From positions 1-39,974 of the forward strand of contig CAICTM010001008.1 of NCBI GenBank assembly GCA_903772945.1: DNA of 39,974 nucleotides, written 5' to 3'. The DNA comes from Seminavis robusta (taxonomy: Eukaryota; Bacillariophyta; Bacillariophyceae; Naviculales; Naviculaceae). The translations under genes were made by a program, and so were the position numbers. The notes under the pieces are model-generated. The model was not told the origin of the DNA and made no database searches. It was given only the letters and a program-made list of their open reading frames with translations. Below are positions 30,225 through 39,479 of this stretch, one piece after another. Each line of letters opens with the position of its first letter. Position 1 is the stretch's first letter.

Positions 30225-31007
30225 ATGCCTCAACATGAGCATATGGAACGGCACTTCAAGCTCCATGGGCGGCGTATGGATGCCCCCGAGCGAGAGCGCA
30301 AAAAGGAAGCTCGATTGGCCCACAAGCGATCCGAGTTTTCTCAAAAGGTCCATGGTATTCGAGCCAAACTCTATCATCAACGACGCTACAAGGAAAAGGC
30401 CACCATGCGCAAGACCATTGCTCAACATCGAGAACGAGCCAATCAACATGCCAACGATGAAGCTGTCGCCGAAGGAGCCTTGCCCGCGTATTTGTTGGAT
30501 CGAGAAGGAGTCTCGCGTGCCAAGGTCCTCTCCAACACAATCAAACAAAAGCGCAAGGAAAAGGCTGGCAAGTGGGAAGTACCCATCCCCAAGGTCAAGC
30601 CCGTGGCGGACGACGAAATGTTCAAGGTCCAGAGGACGGGAACCAGAAAACAAAAGGCATGGAAACGAGTCGTTACCAAATGTACCTTTGTGGGAGATAA
30701 CTTTACCCGAAAGAACCCAAAATACGAAAGATTTATTCGGCCCTCTGGATTAAGAATGAAGCGAGCCAATGTCACACATCCAGAGCTTAAGACCACGTTC
30801 CAGTTGGACATCATCGGGGTAAAGAAGAATCCCAGCTCCCAGCTCTACACCAATTTGGGTGTCATGACCAAGGGAACAGTCATCGAGGTCAATGTCAGTG
30901 AATTGGGATTGGTCACAACGTCGGGAAAGGTGGCATGGGCCAAGTTTGCCCAAGTCACCAACAACCCCGAATTGGATGGATGTGTCAATGCTGTCCTTCT
31001 AGTTTAG
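30225..31007 (+). CDS. NSA2: ribosome biogenesis protein NSA2
   Basis: 260 residues, single exon. NSA2 (TINP1 in animals) is a nucleolar assembly factor of the pre-60S ribosomal particle needed for 27S pre-rRNA processing. Seen: the canonical start [15 protein letters not shown], a highly basic N-terminal half with R-R-Y-K-E-K-A, the L-L-D-R-E-G linker, and a C-terminal S8e-like beta domain (about 165-260) with [12 protein letters not shown] and [16 protein letters not shown]. Length equals the family norm. The frame is open 5' of the ATG but homology begins exactly at 30225. Confidence 0.97.
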   Translation: MPQHEHMERHFKLHGRRMDAPERERKKEARLAHKRSEFSQKVHGIRAKLYHQRRYKEKATMRKTIAQHRERANQHANDEAVAEGALPAYLLDREGVSRAKVLSNTIKQKRKEKAGKWEVPIPKVKPVADDEMFKVQRTGTRKQKAWKRVVTKCTFVGDNFTRKNPKYERFIRPSGLRMKRANVTHPELKTTFQLDIIGVKKNPSSQLYTNLGVMTKGTVIEVNVSELGLVTTSGKVAWAKFAQVTNNPELDGCVNAVLLV

Positions 31008-32634
31008 TTTTTCATACGACTAGCAATATTTTAATCTGTTCTTGTCCGGTACATGTACGTATTTGTTAATCTATCTGATATGAGTTTGTCTTGTCACCTC
31101 GAACCCTGTCCCCAAACAAATGTTGCGTGGCTCACCACCAAACTGGGAGGACAGTGGGAAGTCAAACCTTCAGTATATACTGAAGCCAACTCCCAGATTG
31201 AAGCCAGAATCATTATTGTACAAGGTCATCATTTTCTACATCCAGGATTGGTGTAGCCAACCCCTTATGTTCCAGCAGAATCTACACTTGCTGGCTAGCT
31301 AGCTGACAACATTGGGACCACAGTAGTAGAACCAAAATTCTTGATATGTTAACTACATTCTAGGTGAAAAATATAAGGGAGAGTTGTAAAATTTAAGGGA
31401 GGAAATGGGAGAATTGGCAAAATCGTCGGAAGGTCCTGGAGAGGGTTCGGACTGGAGGAGGTCCAGGAGATAGTCAAGAAGATGGGCCTGGTGTTGGTCC
31501 GGGAGATAGCTGTGGCGTTGATCGTGGAGGCAGGCTTTTGGCTGCGCACAGCTCTGTGTTGTTAGTATTATTTGATGTTGGGCCAGAAAATCGGTTTGAT
31601 CCTGTCCCATTTAAGGTGCAATAGTTTGGTTTGGTTTGGTGGGCTGTTTTGGATGTACGGAGCAGTCGAGCAGTCCTACCACAAGTCCAAATACTCTCAG
31701 GGTACGGCAAAAGAAATAAAACCCACTCTGTGCAACGAACTATCTGAGGCCTGAGGCTGATGCTTGTGCACTATAATTTGGGTTCCTGCCGTTAGGGGCT
31801 ATCCAAGATGGGGCCAGGTGTGTCGGTAGGAACCGAGGTGAGAGGTGAGACCAGATTGAGGTTTGGAACGTTGTCCAGGGAGATGGTGCCAGCTCTGGGG
31901 GGAGATGGTCTTTGTATTGACTCTAGAGGTTGTGCCAGGAGGTGTGGCCCATGTGTTGCTTCTGCGGTTGGTTCAAGAGACAGGCCGCCCGGGGTGTTGA
32001 CTGGGATGTTGGATAGGGGATAGATGTTGTGTTGATCCTGGAGTCGAGTCACGCTGCCCGTCATAGCTTCATGATGTGTAGCATCTGGTGGCTGGGTCAG
32101 GCGTTGGTCCTGCTGTTTGGTTTGAATCATTTCCAATCGCATAACAACAACGACGTGCTAGCTATGGTAGCTTGACCTGATGGCAAGTTGAAAGCGGAGT
32201 AAGATAGCGATCAACATGGAACCTTGATTGAGCAAATCTATCATTTTGACCACTAACTAAGCCGGAATTAGAGCTTCCTAACACACTGTGCACATTGTGT
32301 GGCGACTAGCTAGGTATGATATCTACTTCTCACCAGGTATCCATAGCACATAAACACAGGCAGCAGCCTCTCCAAGCACACCGGACCCGATTGCATCCAT
32401 TACAACTGTACTTCGCAACCACTCCGCAACAAGAAAACTAGAATAATGGCACTGGACAACATCGGAAGACCATATCCCATTTCCAAAACAGCGATTCCAC
32501 TCGATTTCCATTCGAAAACAAAGAGAGTTCTACAGTGAGTGTCTGAGGCCGTGAGGTTGTCGAATGAATGAATTATTGCATGAGCGAGTGAATGAATCAG
32601 GCCCATTGGTTCAATGGAACGAAGGTTGGGTGCC
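31008..32634. other. intergenic region, 1.6 kb, no supported gene
   Basis: Contains two G-rich, repetitive patches (about 31430-31520 and 31805-32030). The first has GGTCCAGGAGATAG and GGTCCGGGAGATAG 36 bp apart. A minus frame with ATG at 32142 (116 codons, Pro/Thr/Leu-rich) covers the second patch; it has no homology and I leave it uncalled. A GAGTCGAGTCACG motif lies at about 32041. CTAGCTAG words are near 31293 and 32306. Confidence 0.5.
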
Positions 32635-33231
32635 TTAGTCTTTCTTTTGAGTAGGAGCAATAAAGGTTTCACGAAAAGCCAAATTCGACTTTTGGCACGT
32701 CTTTCTCCCTCCTTCCGAGCATGCGAGGATATTTGCCTTTCCCAGTTCGAATATTTCCTCTTCACACTTGATTTCTTCGTATTTCAGTCCTTCCAGGAAG
32801 AGCAAGACTCTCCTTTGATCCGATGTAAAGGCCACAAAGTCAATGGCCAAGTAGGGAGATCGATTGACTTTTTGTGCGTCCTTGAATTTGATGACTTGTT
32901 TCTCTCTTCCATTTTTGGAGTTGGTAATGATGATACCTCCGCATCGGTGCTTGGCCCATGCATCGACAATGGTTTGAAAGTGAAACCTCAATTTGGAGTT
33001 CTTGATTTCTTTGCGCGCCTGATAATCAAAGGTAGTGTCGAATTGACCATCCGATGCCTCCAACCAGACAATCTTGGCTTTGACCTTGACGTTCTTGACG
33101 TCCTTCTTCCCACCAAACCGGTACGGATCCGACTTTTCCTTCTTCTTTTTGCTCATCAACACAAATCCCAACAGGGCCAGCACAACAACGACTGCTGCGC
33201 CCACAATGATTGGAAGATTAGGATTGTCCAT
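32635..33231 (-). CDS. single-pass membrane-anchored hypothetical protein
   Basis: 198 residues, single exon, ATG at 33231. Immediately after M-D-N-P-N-L-P comes one strong transmembrane helix (I-I-V-G-A-A-V-V-V-V-L-A-L-L-G-F-V-L-M) followed by a K-K-K-K-E-K stop-transfer cluster, so the rest should face the cytosol. The soluble part (about 45-185) is mixed alpha/beta in appearance with W-L-E-A-S-D-G, G-G-I-I-I-T-N-S-K-N-G and A-F-T-S-D-Q-R-R-V-L-L-F. I do not recognise the family. It ends in P-T-Q-K-K-D. Divergent from the plastid transporter. Confidence 0.75.
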   Translation of the reverse strand: MDNPNLPIIVGAAVVVVLALLGFVLMSKKKKEKSDPYRFGGKKDVKNVKVKAKIVWLEASDGQFDTTFDYQARKEIKNSKLRFHFQTIVDAWAKHRCGGIIITNSKNGREKQVIKFKDAQKVNRSPYLAIDFVAFTSDQRRVLLFLEGLKYEEIKCEEEIFELGKANILACSEGGRKTCQKSNLAFRETFIAPTQKKD

Positions 33232-33893
33232 GGTATCTAATCGTGTACTATATACCTTCAGTCAGTCAGCTAGTCTCTCTTCTTTGATGGCGCCCTCTGT
33301 CTTGGTCTTCTGTTCTACTGGTGTATGTCATCTGTACGGAATTCTGGAACGTAAGCCTCGAAGCCTCGATGCCTCGGATGAGATTTGGGACATCCGGGGA
33401 AGCACTCTGGATCCATGTGAGTTACCAGTGGATAGAATGAGAGCCAATAAACGAATTGACCCTTGTCCTTAACCTGTTTCGCCAAATGACATCAGAGAGA
33501 GATCCCCTTTCAGCCATTCAGCCAATCAAAAGCATTCGTATCATCTGCTTCTGGTTTCAGTTGAAGTAAGGTGATCCAACGATCCGACACCAATCAAACT
33601 CTGCCTATCTTCGTGCAATTGATATTTTGATGGCTGATGGCTGAATCATCATCAGTGATGGCTTGCCTCTTTTCTTCAGCCGAAAGCGAAGCCTTTTAGT
33701 AGTAGAGCTGGGATCAAATCAAAGAACATTGCCTTTGCCAGTTGGATGATGGCCAGTATCTTTTATCTACTTTGGTAGTCAAGGCAAAGACATCGATCCA
33801 GCAATCTGGTGGTTTTGAAAGTCCTCAAGCTCCCATTGTTTCTTTCACAGAACATACCGTATCCCGGCATTACCAACACACAGACATACGACA
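33232..33893. promoter_or_regulatory. divergent intergenic region
   Basis: About 660 bp between the membrane-anchored hypothetical (-) and the DMT transporter (+). It contains a short run of GCCTCGA-type units at about 33353-33377. No gene recognised; presumed promoters of both genes. Confidence 0.4.
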
Positions 33894-35273
33894 ATGATGA
33901 GTAGGAAACCTGAAACTGTTGTTATGGCTGTCGTGGCCCTCTTGCTGTTGGCAGCAGGTCAAGTGACAAGCTTTGTGCCATCAAATACTCCCACGAAAAG
34001 CTACGCTCCGAGGTTGGCCAAGCTGACTCGAGTTGCCGGTGTCAAGTTGAACGACGACTGGAATCATCTTGATCCATTCCACTTGGACACCACGGCATCT
34101 GACGAAGAAGAGGTACCACTGGCGTCTTCTCAGTTGGTGGAAGCGGAAACCGACAATAATGATTCCGAAGAAATAAGCATCTGGGCTGCCAGGGGTATCC
34201 TCCTGGTTGTAGCGATGATTTGGGCTACCAACTTTCCGGCCGTCAAGTACCTGGAAACACTCTGCTTCCATCCTCCGTGCAATCATCCTCCCTCCGAGTT
34301 TGCATTTGCTCGATTTGGAGTCGCTGCTGTGGTCGGTCTGCCACTCTTGTACAAACAACGGCCGGATGTCATTATGGCTGGCTTTGAATGCGGCCTCTTT
34401 ATTACCTTGGGATACATTTCACAAGCTGTGGCATTGTCCTCGATATCGGCTGGAAAATGCGCCTTCATCTGCAGTTTGACAGTCGTTGTGGTCCCCATTC
34501 TATCGGCTCTTTTGGAAGGAAAACCCATCAAGCCCATGAACCTGGTGGCGGCCGCCATGGCGTTGTGTGGGGTCGGGTTGTTGGAAGGATTGGTCGATTT
34601 CAATTCGCTCTTGGGGATTGCCCCGGCCGTGGCAGACACTACTTCTACGGTTGCTATAGAGGGCATTGCCTCCTCTTCGTCCCTCGAGTCGGTCAATAAT
34701 GTCGCTGCTGTGGCCAGTGGAGGAGCATTGGCATCTGTGGCACAGACTCTGGGAGTCAGCAAGGGAGATATCATTGCACTGGGACAGCCCCTGGGTTTTG
34801 GATACACCTTTATGAGGATTGAACATTACGTCGAAAAATTCAAGGACGTGGAAAACCGTGTCCTGACCATCTCGGCGGCACAATGCGTGGCTGTGGGTTT
34901 TATGAGTTTGCTTTGGGTGCTCTACGACTACCATGGTGTTATCCCCAATATGGAGTACCTGATCGAGCCACACCGCATTGCCACCATTGCCTGGACGGGA
35001 ATCGTGACTACCGTCTTTGCCATTTATCTCGAAGGGGTTGCCCTCCAAACGGCATCTGCCACCGATGCCGCCTTGACATTTTCCAGCGAGCCAGTGTGGG
35101 CATCACTTTTTGCCATGATTTTGTTACACGAAAAATTGAATTTGAATGCGTACATTGGAGGTGCCGTCATTTTGATTGCCTGTGTTACCGGTGCCCTTTC
35201 CGACATTCCTGTACCCACCAAAAATAATGACGGGGAGCAAGTCTTCCAGCTAGAAGAAGGAAAAGACGAATAA
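33894..35273 (+). CDS. plastid-targeted DMT / EamA-family transporter
   Basis: 459 residues, single exon. The N-terminus is a diatom-type bipartite plastid pre-sequence: signal peptide (V-V-M-A-V-V-A-L-L-L-L-A-A-G) with a cut before Phe in V-T-S-F-V-P, then a Ser/Thr/Lys/Arg-rich transit part (about 28-48). The mature part has two EamA-like halves, about ten helices in total: the first from A-R-G-I-L-L-V-V-A-M-I-W-A (about 100) through A-M-A-L-C-G-V-G-L-L-E-G, the second ending with A-A-L-T-F-S-S-E-P-V-W-A-S-L-F-A-M-I-L-L-H-E. A 60-residue acidic/Ser/Ala insert separates the halves. The T-F-S-S-E-P-V-W / E-K-L-N motif is typical of DMT exporters. Substrate unknown; metabolite exchange across the plastid envelope is likely. 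Confidence 0.88.
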   Translation: MMSRKPETVVMAVVALLLLAAGQVTSFVPSNTPTKSYAPRLAKLTRVAGVKLNDDWNHLDPFHLDTTASDEEEVPLASSQLVEAETDNNDSEEISIWAARGILLVVAMIWATNFPAVKYLETLCFHPPCNHPPSEFAFARFGVAAVVGLPLLYKQRPDVIMAGFECGLFITLGYISQAVALSSISAGKCAFICSLTVVVVPILSALLEGKPIKPMNLVAAAMALCGVGLLEGLVDFNSLLGIAPAVADTTSTVAIEGIASSSSLESVNNVAAVASGGALASVAQTLGVSKGDIIALGQPLGFGYTFMRIEHYVEKFKDVENRVLTISAAQCVAVGFMSLLWVLYDYHGVIPNMEYLIEPHRIATIAWTGIVTTVFAIYLEGVALQTASATDAALTFSSEPVWASLFAMILLHEKLNLNAYIGGAVILIACVTGALSDIPVPTKNNDGEQVFQLEEGKDE

Positions 35274-36224
35274 CCATTATTTTGATGAATGAATGAAATG
35301 GCTGCACAAGGCGACAGAGATGATTGCTTTTACCGTTCAATCAGCAGTGCCGCCTGGTCTTTTTCGCGACAATCAACAGCTATTCTTCACCTTGGACGCT
35401 CATCATGTTTTGCATCCGTTTTAATTATGATGTTGGGTGGCTATTGAGTCATTGAGTCTCCTTGCGTCGACTACCCCACTATACTTATTTGCATAAATAT
35501 ATCGTCAAGCTATTGGCTACTATGATAGAGGCATCTTGCTTTCATAAGCAAACTAGTGCGTGTTCGCTACATGCAGCAGCTAGCTAGCACTTCGAAAGTT
35601 GACCCAACAGCTTTGAATTCCTCCCTTTATGCGGCACAAAAAGCTTCAGCTTGAAAGCCATTATTTATTTGAGCACCCAATCAACTTTTGCTCTGGTAAA
35701 ATCTTTGAAAGGGCACCAAGTGACCAAATGGAAGAGGAAGAGGGTGGCCACTGGGGGAGAAAGAAGAGCTAACGGAGTTTGTTTGGCTTGGGCCTCGCGA
35801 TGCGCTGAAGATGGGGACGGACCATGGCTACTACCGGTACGGTAGCTAGATCTAGTAGCAGGTCATTCCGCCAAAATCGAACCGAGGTCCAGTAAAAAGA
35901 GCGCACAGTTGGCCAAGTCACTCCCACCACGTCAGACGTTGATTGTCTCGCAAGAGTTTCCGTCAACACTTCCACAGTCGACGGTGCGGTGACAACAGTC
36001 GACATAAAACCAAAGCCAAAGATTCCTGTGTAGTCCATTGACAACGAGAAAGGGACTCCCAATCCACTTGTTGAGTGGTATTAGACAGAGAAGGCCGTCG
36101 GAGCGCCATCAAATCCGAGTTTCATTGTCAAACTTTGGCAGCTTTTTTGAGTTTGCAAATTCTGTTTTGCATTTCTTCACGGGTTTCGGCGGCTTTTCCC
36201 TCTCTCTGCCTGGCCAGTAAATAA
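35274..36224. other. intergenic region, no supported gene
   Basis: About 950 bp between two plus-strand genes. Short frames only. It contains ATTGAGTCATTGAGTC at about 35445-35460, CTAGCTAGC near 35580 and a TACCGGTACGGTAGC stretch near 35833. It presumably carries the SLC25 gene promoter in its last 200 bp. Confidence 0.5.
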
Positions 36225-37301
36225 ATGACCAGTGCTGGCCAAGATTCGCAGGTCCACGGAAGTAATAGCACCAACGACAAGACATCAAAACAGGATGATG
36301 ATAATGAGACTCCTGTGAGACGGCCCTCTACGACCACACGGCGTCTACGCTTAATGCGTCAATTCACCCAGAGCACAACCATCCACAATGTCGATACAGA
36401 ACCCATTGAAGCGGCTTCGGTGGATGCAAAATCCATCGCATGCGGCTTGGCTTCGGGTGTCATGCAAGCAGGTCTATACAGTCCTTACGATCGAGCCCTG
36501 TATCTGTCCATGACCAATCGGACTCCCTTCTTGTCCATGGACAATTTCAAAAGCCCCTTTGTGGGCTTGTCGCAGTCCATTGGTGGTCGAGCACTCTCCG
36601 GTGGTCTCTATTTTCCGTTGGAACAATTCTTTTTTCAACAATTCCATCCAGCCACAGCAGCAGCTGGACCACGCGACAACAGCAAGATTCGAAACTTTCT
36701 CGCTGGAACTGCGGCGGGAGCACTCAATGCAATGATCCTAAATCCACTCTCGGCCATCAAGTACAAAACGTGGAGTCGAATGTACAATCGAGGAATGTTT
36801 GAAGAAGCCTTTAGCATGTTGCAAAAAGGTGGCCGCGGTGTCTTTTACAGAGGCTTGACATCGACACTACTACGCGATATTCATTTTGGAGGATGCTACA
36901 CATTTATTCGGTTACAACTCCAATGGAGTTGGTCATTGCAAAATGAACACCAATGGTTTGCAAACTTGATTGCAGCGGCACTGGCTACTATTGTCAGTGG
37001 GCCCTTTAATCTGGCGAGAAATGTTCAATATGCTACCAAATCCTCGGAAATCGCACCGACCACGCTACAAGTCTTGCAAGAACTGATACGCGAAACCAAA
37101 GCCATGCAAGGCACTCGACAACGAACGTCTTTCCTGGTCGAGCGATTGAGACTGGGATGGGGAACTGCACGTGTCGCGACTGGTATTGCGTTTGGTCACT
37201 GGGTCTACGATGGTCTACACGGACTGGTGCACGAGCAAGAAGAATCTTGGCTTAGCAATGACAACAGTAGAAGTGGTGGAAATCAAAGAGTGAGACACTA
37301 G
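36225..37301 (+). CDS. divergent mitochondrial carrier (SLC25) family protein
   Basis: 358 residues, single exon, ATG at 36225. After a polar, Thr/Arg-rich N-terminus of about 65 residues come three carrier repeats. Signature 1 is S-P-Y-D-R-A-L-Y, a match to P-x-[DE]-x-x-[RK]. Signature 2 is N-P-L-S-A-I-K-Y-K-T and signature 3 is G-P-F-N-L-A-R-N-V-Q-Y, both lacking the acidic residue. The G-G-R-G-V-F-Y-R-G-L-T-S-T-L-L-R-D motif at about 204-220 is characteristic of the family. Location is presumably the mitochondrial inner membrane. Degenerate salt-bridge residues in repeats 2 and 3 mean that substrate and mechanism cannot be guessed. Confidence 0.8.
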   Translation: MTSAGQDSQVHGSNSTNDKTSKQDDDNETPVRRPSTTTRRLRLMRQFTQSTTIHNVDTEPIEAASVDAKSIACGLASGVMQAGLYSPYDRALYLSMTNRTPFLSMDNFKSPFVGLSQSIGGRALSGGLYFPLEQFFFQQFHPATAAAGPRDNSKIRNFLAGTAAGALNAMILNPLSAIKYKTWSRMYNRGMFEEAFSMLQKGGRGVFYRGLTSTLLRDIHFGGCYTFIRLQLQWSWSLQNEHQWFANLIAAALATIVSGPFNLARNVQYATKSSEIAPTTLQVLQELIRETKAMQGTRQRTSFLVERLRLGWGTARVATGIAFGHWVYDGLHGLVHEQEESWLSNDNSRSGGNQRVRH

Positions 37302-37500
37302 CTAGGGTAACTATAGGTGAACGATCCGAATCGAATCGCTGAAAAACCTTTTGGTGGGTGCTGAGTCGAGTAGCTATGTTAGGTGTGGATCGACTATACC
37401 GTACCGGTACGGTACCGTGCGTGCACACATCCATTGGGTGCTGACAGAACGGCGTTCTCCTAGCTAGAGCTAGACTAACTGGATCGGACTATTCGAAACA
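37302..37500. repeat. intergenic with TACCGTACCGGTACGGTA palindrome
   Basis: Short stretch after the carrier gene. The perfect 18-bp palindrome lies at 37397-37414. CTAGCTAGAGCTAG lies near 37460. It leads into the satellite-like region. Confidence 0.7.
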
Positions 37501-37597
37501 CCAGGTTTACCTGGGCAGTCTATCTGCCTGAGCCCTCTACCCCTTTAACACGTGTTACCTCGGCAGGTAAACTGCCTGAGTTCTCAACCCCTTTAAT

Positions 37598-37660
37598 GCT
37601 ATTTCCTATTTCCTATTTCCTATATCCTATTTCCTATTTCCTATTTCCTATTTCCTATTC
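37598..37660. repeat. (TTTCCTA)n microsatellite
   Basis: About eight units of a 7-bp TTTCCTA repeat, with one ATATCCT variant. Shorter versions recur at about 37920-37980 and 38396-38428 in the next units. Confidence 0.9.
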
Positions 37661-37860
37661 CGGTGAAGCCAAAGTATAAGGATAGAGATAGTCATAAGCC
37701 AACAAAACTGAACATTGATGTTCAATACAAGTTAGGGGTAGGAATAAATCATAAAATATTTAAGGTTAGTGCAATCATCACAACAGCACAATAAGCCAGC
37801 AGGAGCTGTAAAGGTTAGAGTTACAATAAGGGAATGGCAGCTGGTACATTATAGAGTAGT

Positions 37861-39380
37861 GGGCGGCAACACACGACGTAGTCGGGTGTTGTCGCTGCTG
37901 AGTTCTCAACCCTTTAATGCTATTTCCTATTTCCTATTTCCTATTCTCTATTCCTATTCCTATTTCCTATTTCCTATTCCGGTGAAGCCAAAGTATAGGA
38001 TAGAGATAGTCATAAGCCAACAAAACTGAACATTGATGGTTCAATACAAGTTAGGGGTAGGAATAAATCAATTAATATTTAAGGTTAGTGGCAATCATCA
38101 CAACAGCACAATAAGCCAGCAGGAGCTGTAAAGGTTAGAGTTACAATAAGGGAATGACAGCTGGTAAATTATGAGATTAGCGGGCGGCAACACACGACGT
38201 AGTCGGGTGTTGTCGCCAGGCTAGCTAGTAATAAAAAGAAGGTTGCAATGAGGGAAAATATACCGGGCGCAACACACGACGAGTCGGTTGTTGTGCCAGG
38301 GCTAGCTTGAAAATGGGTGCAATCCGAATAATCCTCCTTCTTCTATCTTCTTTCTGCGAGGTATCGCAGCTCCCGCTGACTAAATGCTATTTCCTATTTC
38401 CTATTTTCCTATTTCCTATTCCTATTCCGGTGAAGCCAAAGTATAAGGATAGAGATAGTCATAAGCCAACAAAACTGAACATTGATGGTTCAATACAAGT
38501 TAGGGTAGGAATAAATCATTATATTTAAGGTTAGTGCAATAACAACAGCACAATAAGCCAGCAGGAGTTGTAAAGGTTAGAGTTACAATAAGGGAATGCA
38601 GCTGGTAAATTATAGAGTGCGGGCGGCAACAACACGAAGTAGTCGGTTGTTGTCGCCAGGGCTAGCTTAATAAAGAAGGTTGCAATGAGGAATGAATGAT
38701 ACCGGGCGGCAAACACACGACGAAGTCGGGTGTGTCGCCAGGGCTACCTTGAAAAAATGGGTGCAATCTCAAACATGATCCTCCTTCTCTATCTTCTTTC
38801 TGCCGAGTATCGAAGCTCCCGCTGACCGTAATGACTTAAATGGCAAATATTCTGTCTTGCTGGCAAGTCTTCCCTTGGGTTTCCGCTATGCCTGTGGATC
38901 CCCTCCTCAGGTATCCTCTGTCTGTAGTGGATCCTCCTAATAATTCCTAATAATTCAGATGGTGGTAGTGCCGGTGATGGAGCAGGGCCTATAACCCGGA
39001 TCAGAGACTAATCAGCAGCTGGCAAAACGGAATATCGAAGGTCATCACAATATTTCAAAATAAGGGGTAAGGACATCACTACTCAATGATTTAAGCGTTG
39101 TGCACTCAGCAAGCAAAAACACTATAAGCCAGCAGTGTTGTAAATTAGAGTACAGATCGAATGATAGCTTAAATTATGGGTTAGCAGCGGCAATGGACAA
39201 CGGTTTGCCAAGGTCTAGCTTAATATAAAAAAGAGGTACAATGAGAGAGGAATTATAGTGGGCGGCAACCACGACGAAGTCGGGTGTTGTCGCCAGGGAC
39301 AGCTTAATACAAAAGAACGGTTATAATGAGGCGAGATATACCCCGGGCGGCAACACCACGACGAAGTCGGGTGTGTCGCC
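37861..39380. repeat. seven copies of a conserved hairpin (GGGCGGCAACAC...GTGTTGTCGCC)
   Basis: Copies at about 37861-37895, 38182-38217, 38265-38298, 38621-38657, 38704-38738, 39260-39294 and 39345-39380. The best copy pairs GGCGGCAACAC with GTGTTGTCGCC and continues inward with CGAC/GTCG around GTA, giving about 15 paired positions with two mismatches. From the second copy on they come as pairs about 82-85 bp apart, each followed by AGGGCTA(G/C)CTT (copy 6 reads AGGGACAGCTT) and a GGTTGCAATGAGG- or GGGTGCAATC-like stretch. Non-coding. Confidence 0.85.
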
Positions 39381-39479
39381 AGGGCTACCTTAAAGAAGAT
39401 GGCAATGCTCAAACAGCATCATTTTTCTATCTGTCTTTCTGCCGAGGTATCGCAAGCTCCCCTGACTTAAACTGGTTAA

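Noticed and set aside
31792..32142. 116-codon minus-strand frame with a real ATG
   Set aside because: It is Pro/Thr/Leu-rich low complexity over a G-rich repetitive patch, without homology. Retained only as a remark in the region entry.
37861..39380. CRISPR-like spaced repeat array
   Set aside because: Hairpin copies are regularly paired but the intervening sequence is itself repeated, not unique spacers, and the genome is eukaryotic.
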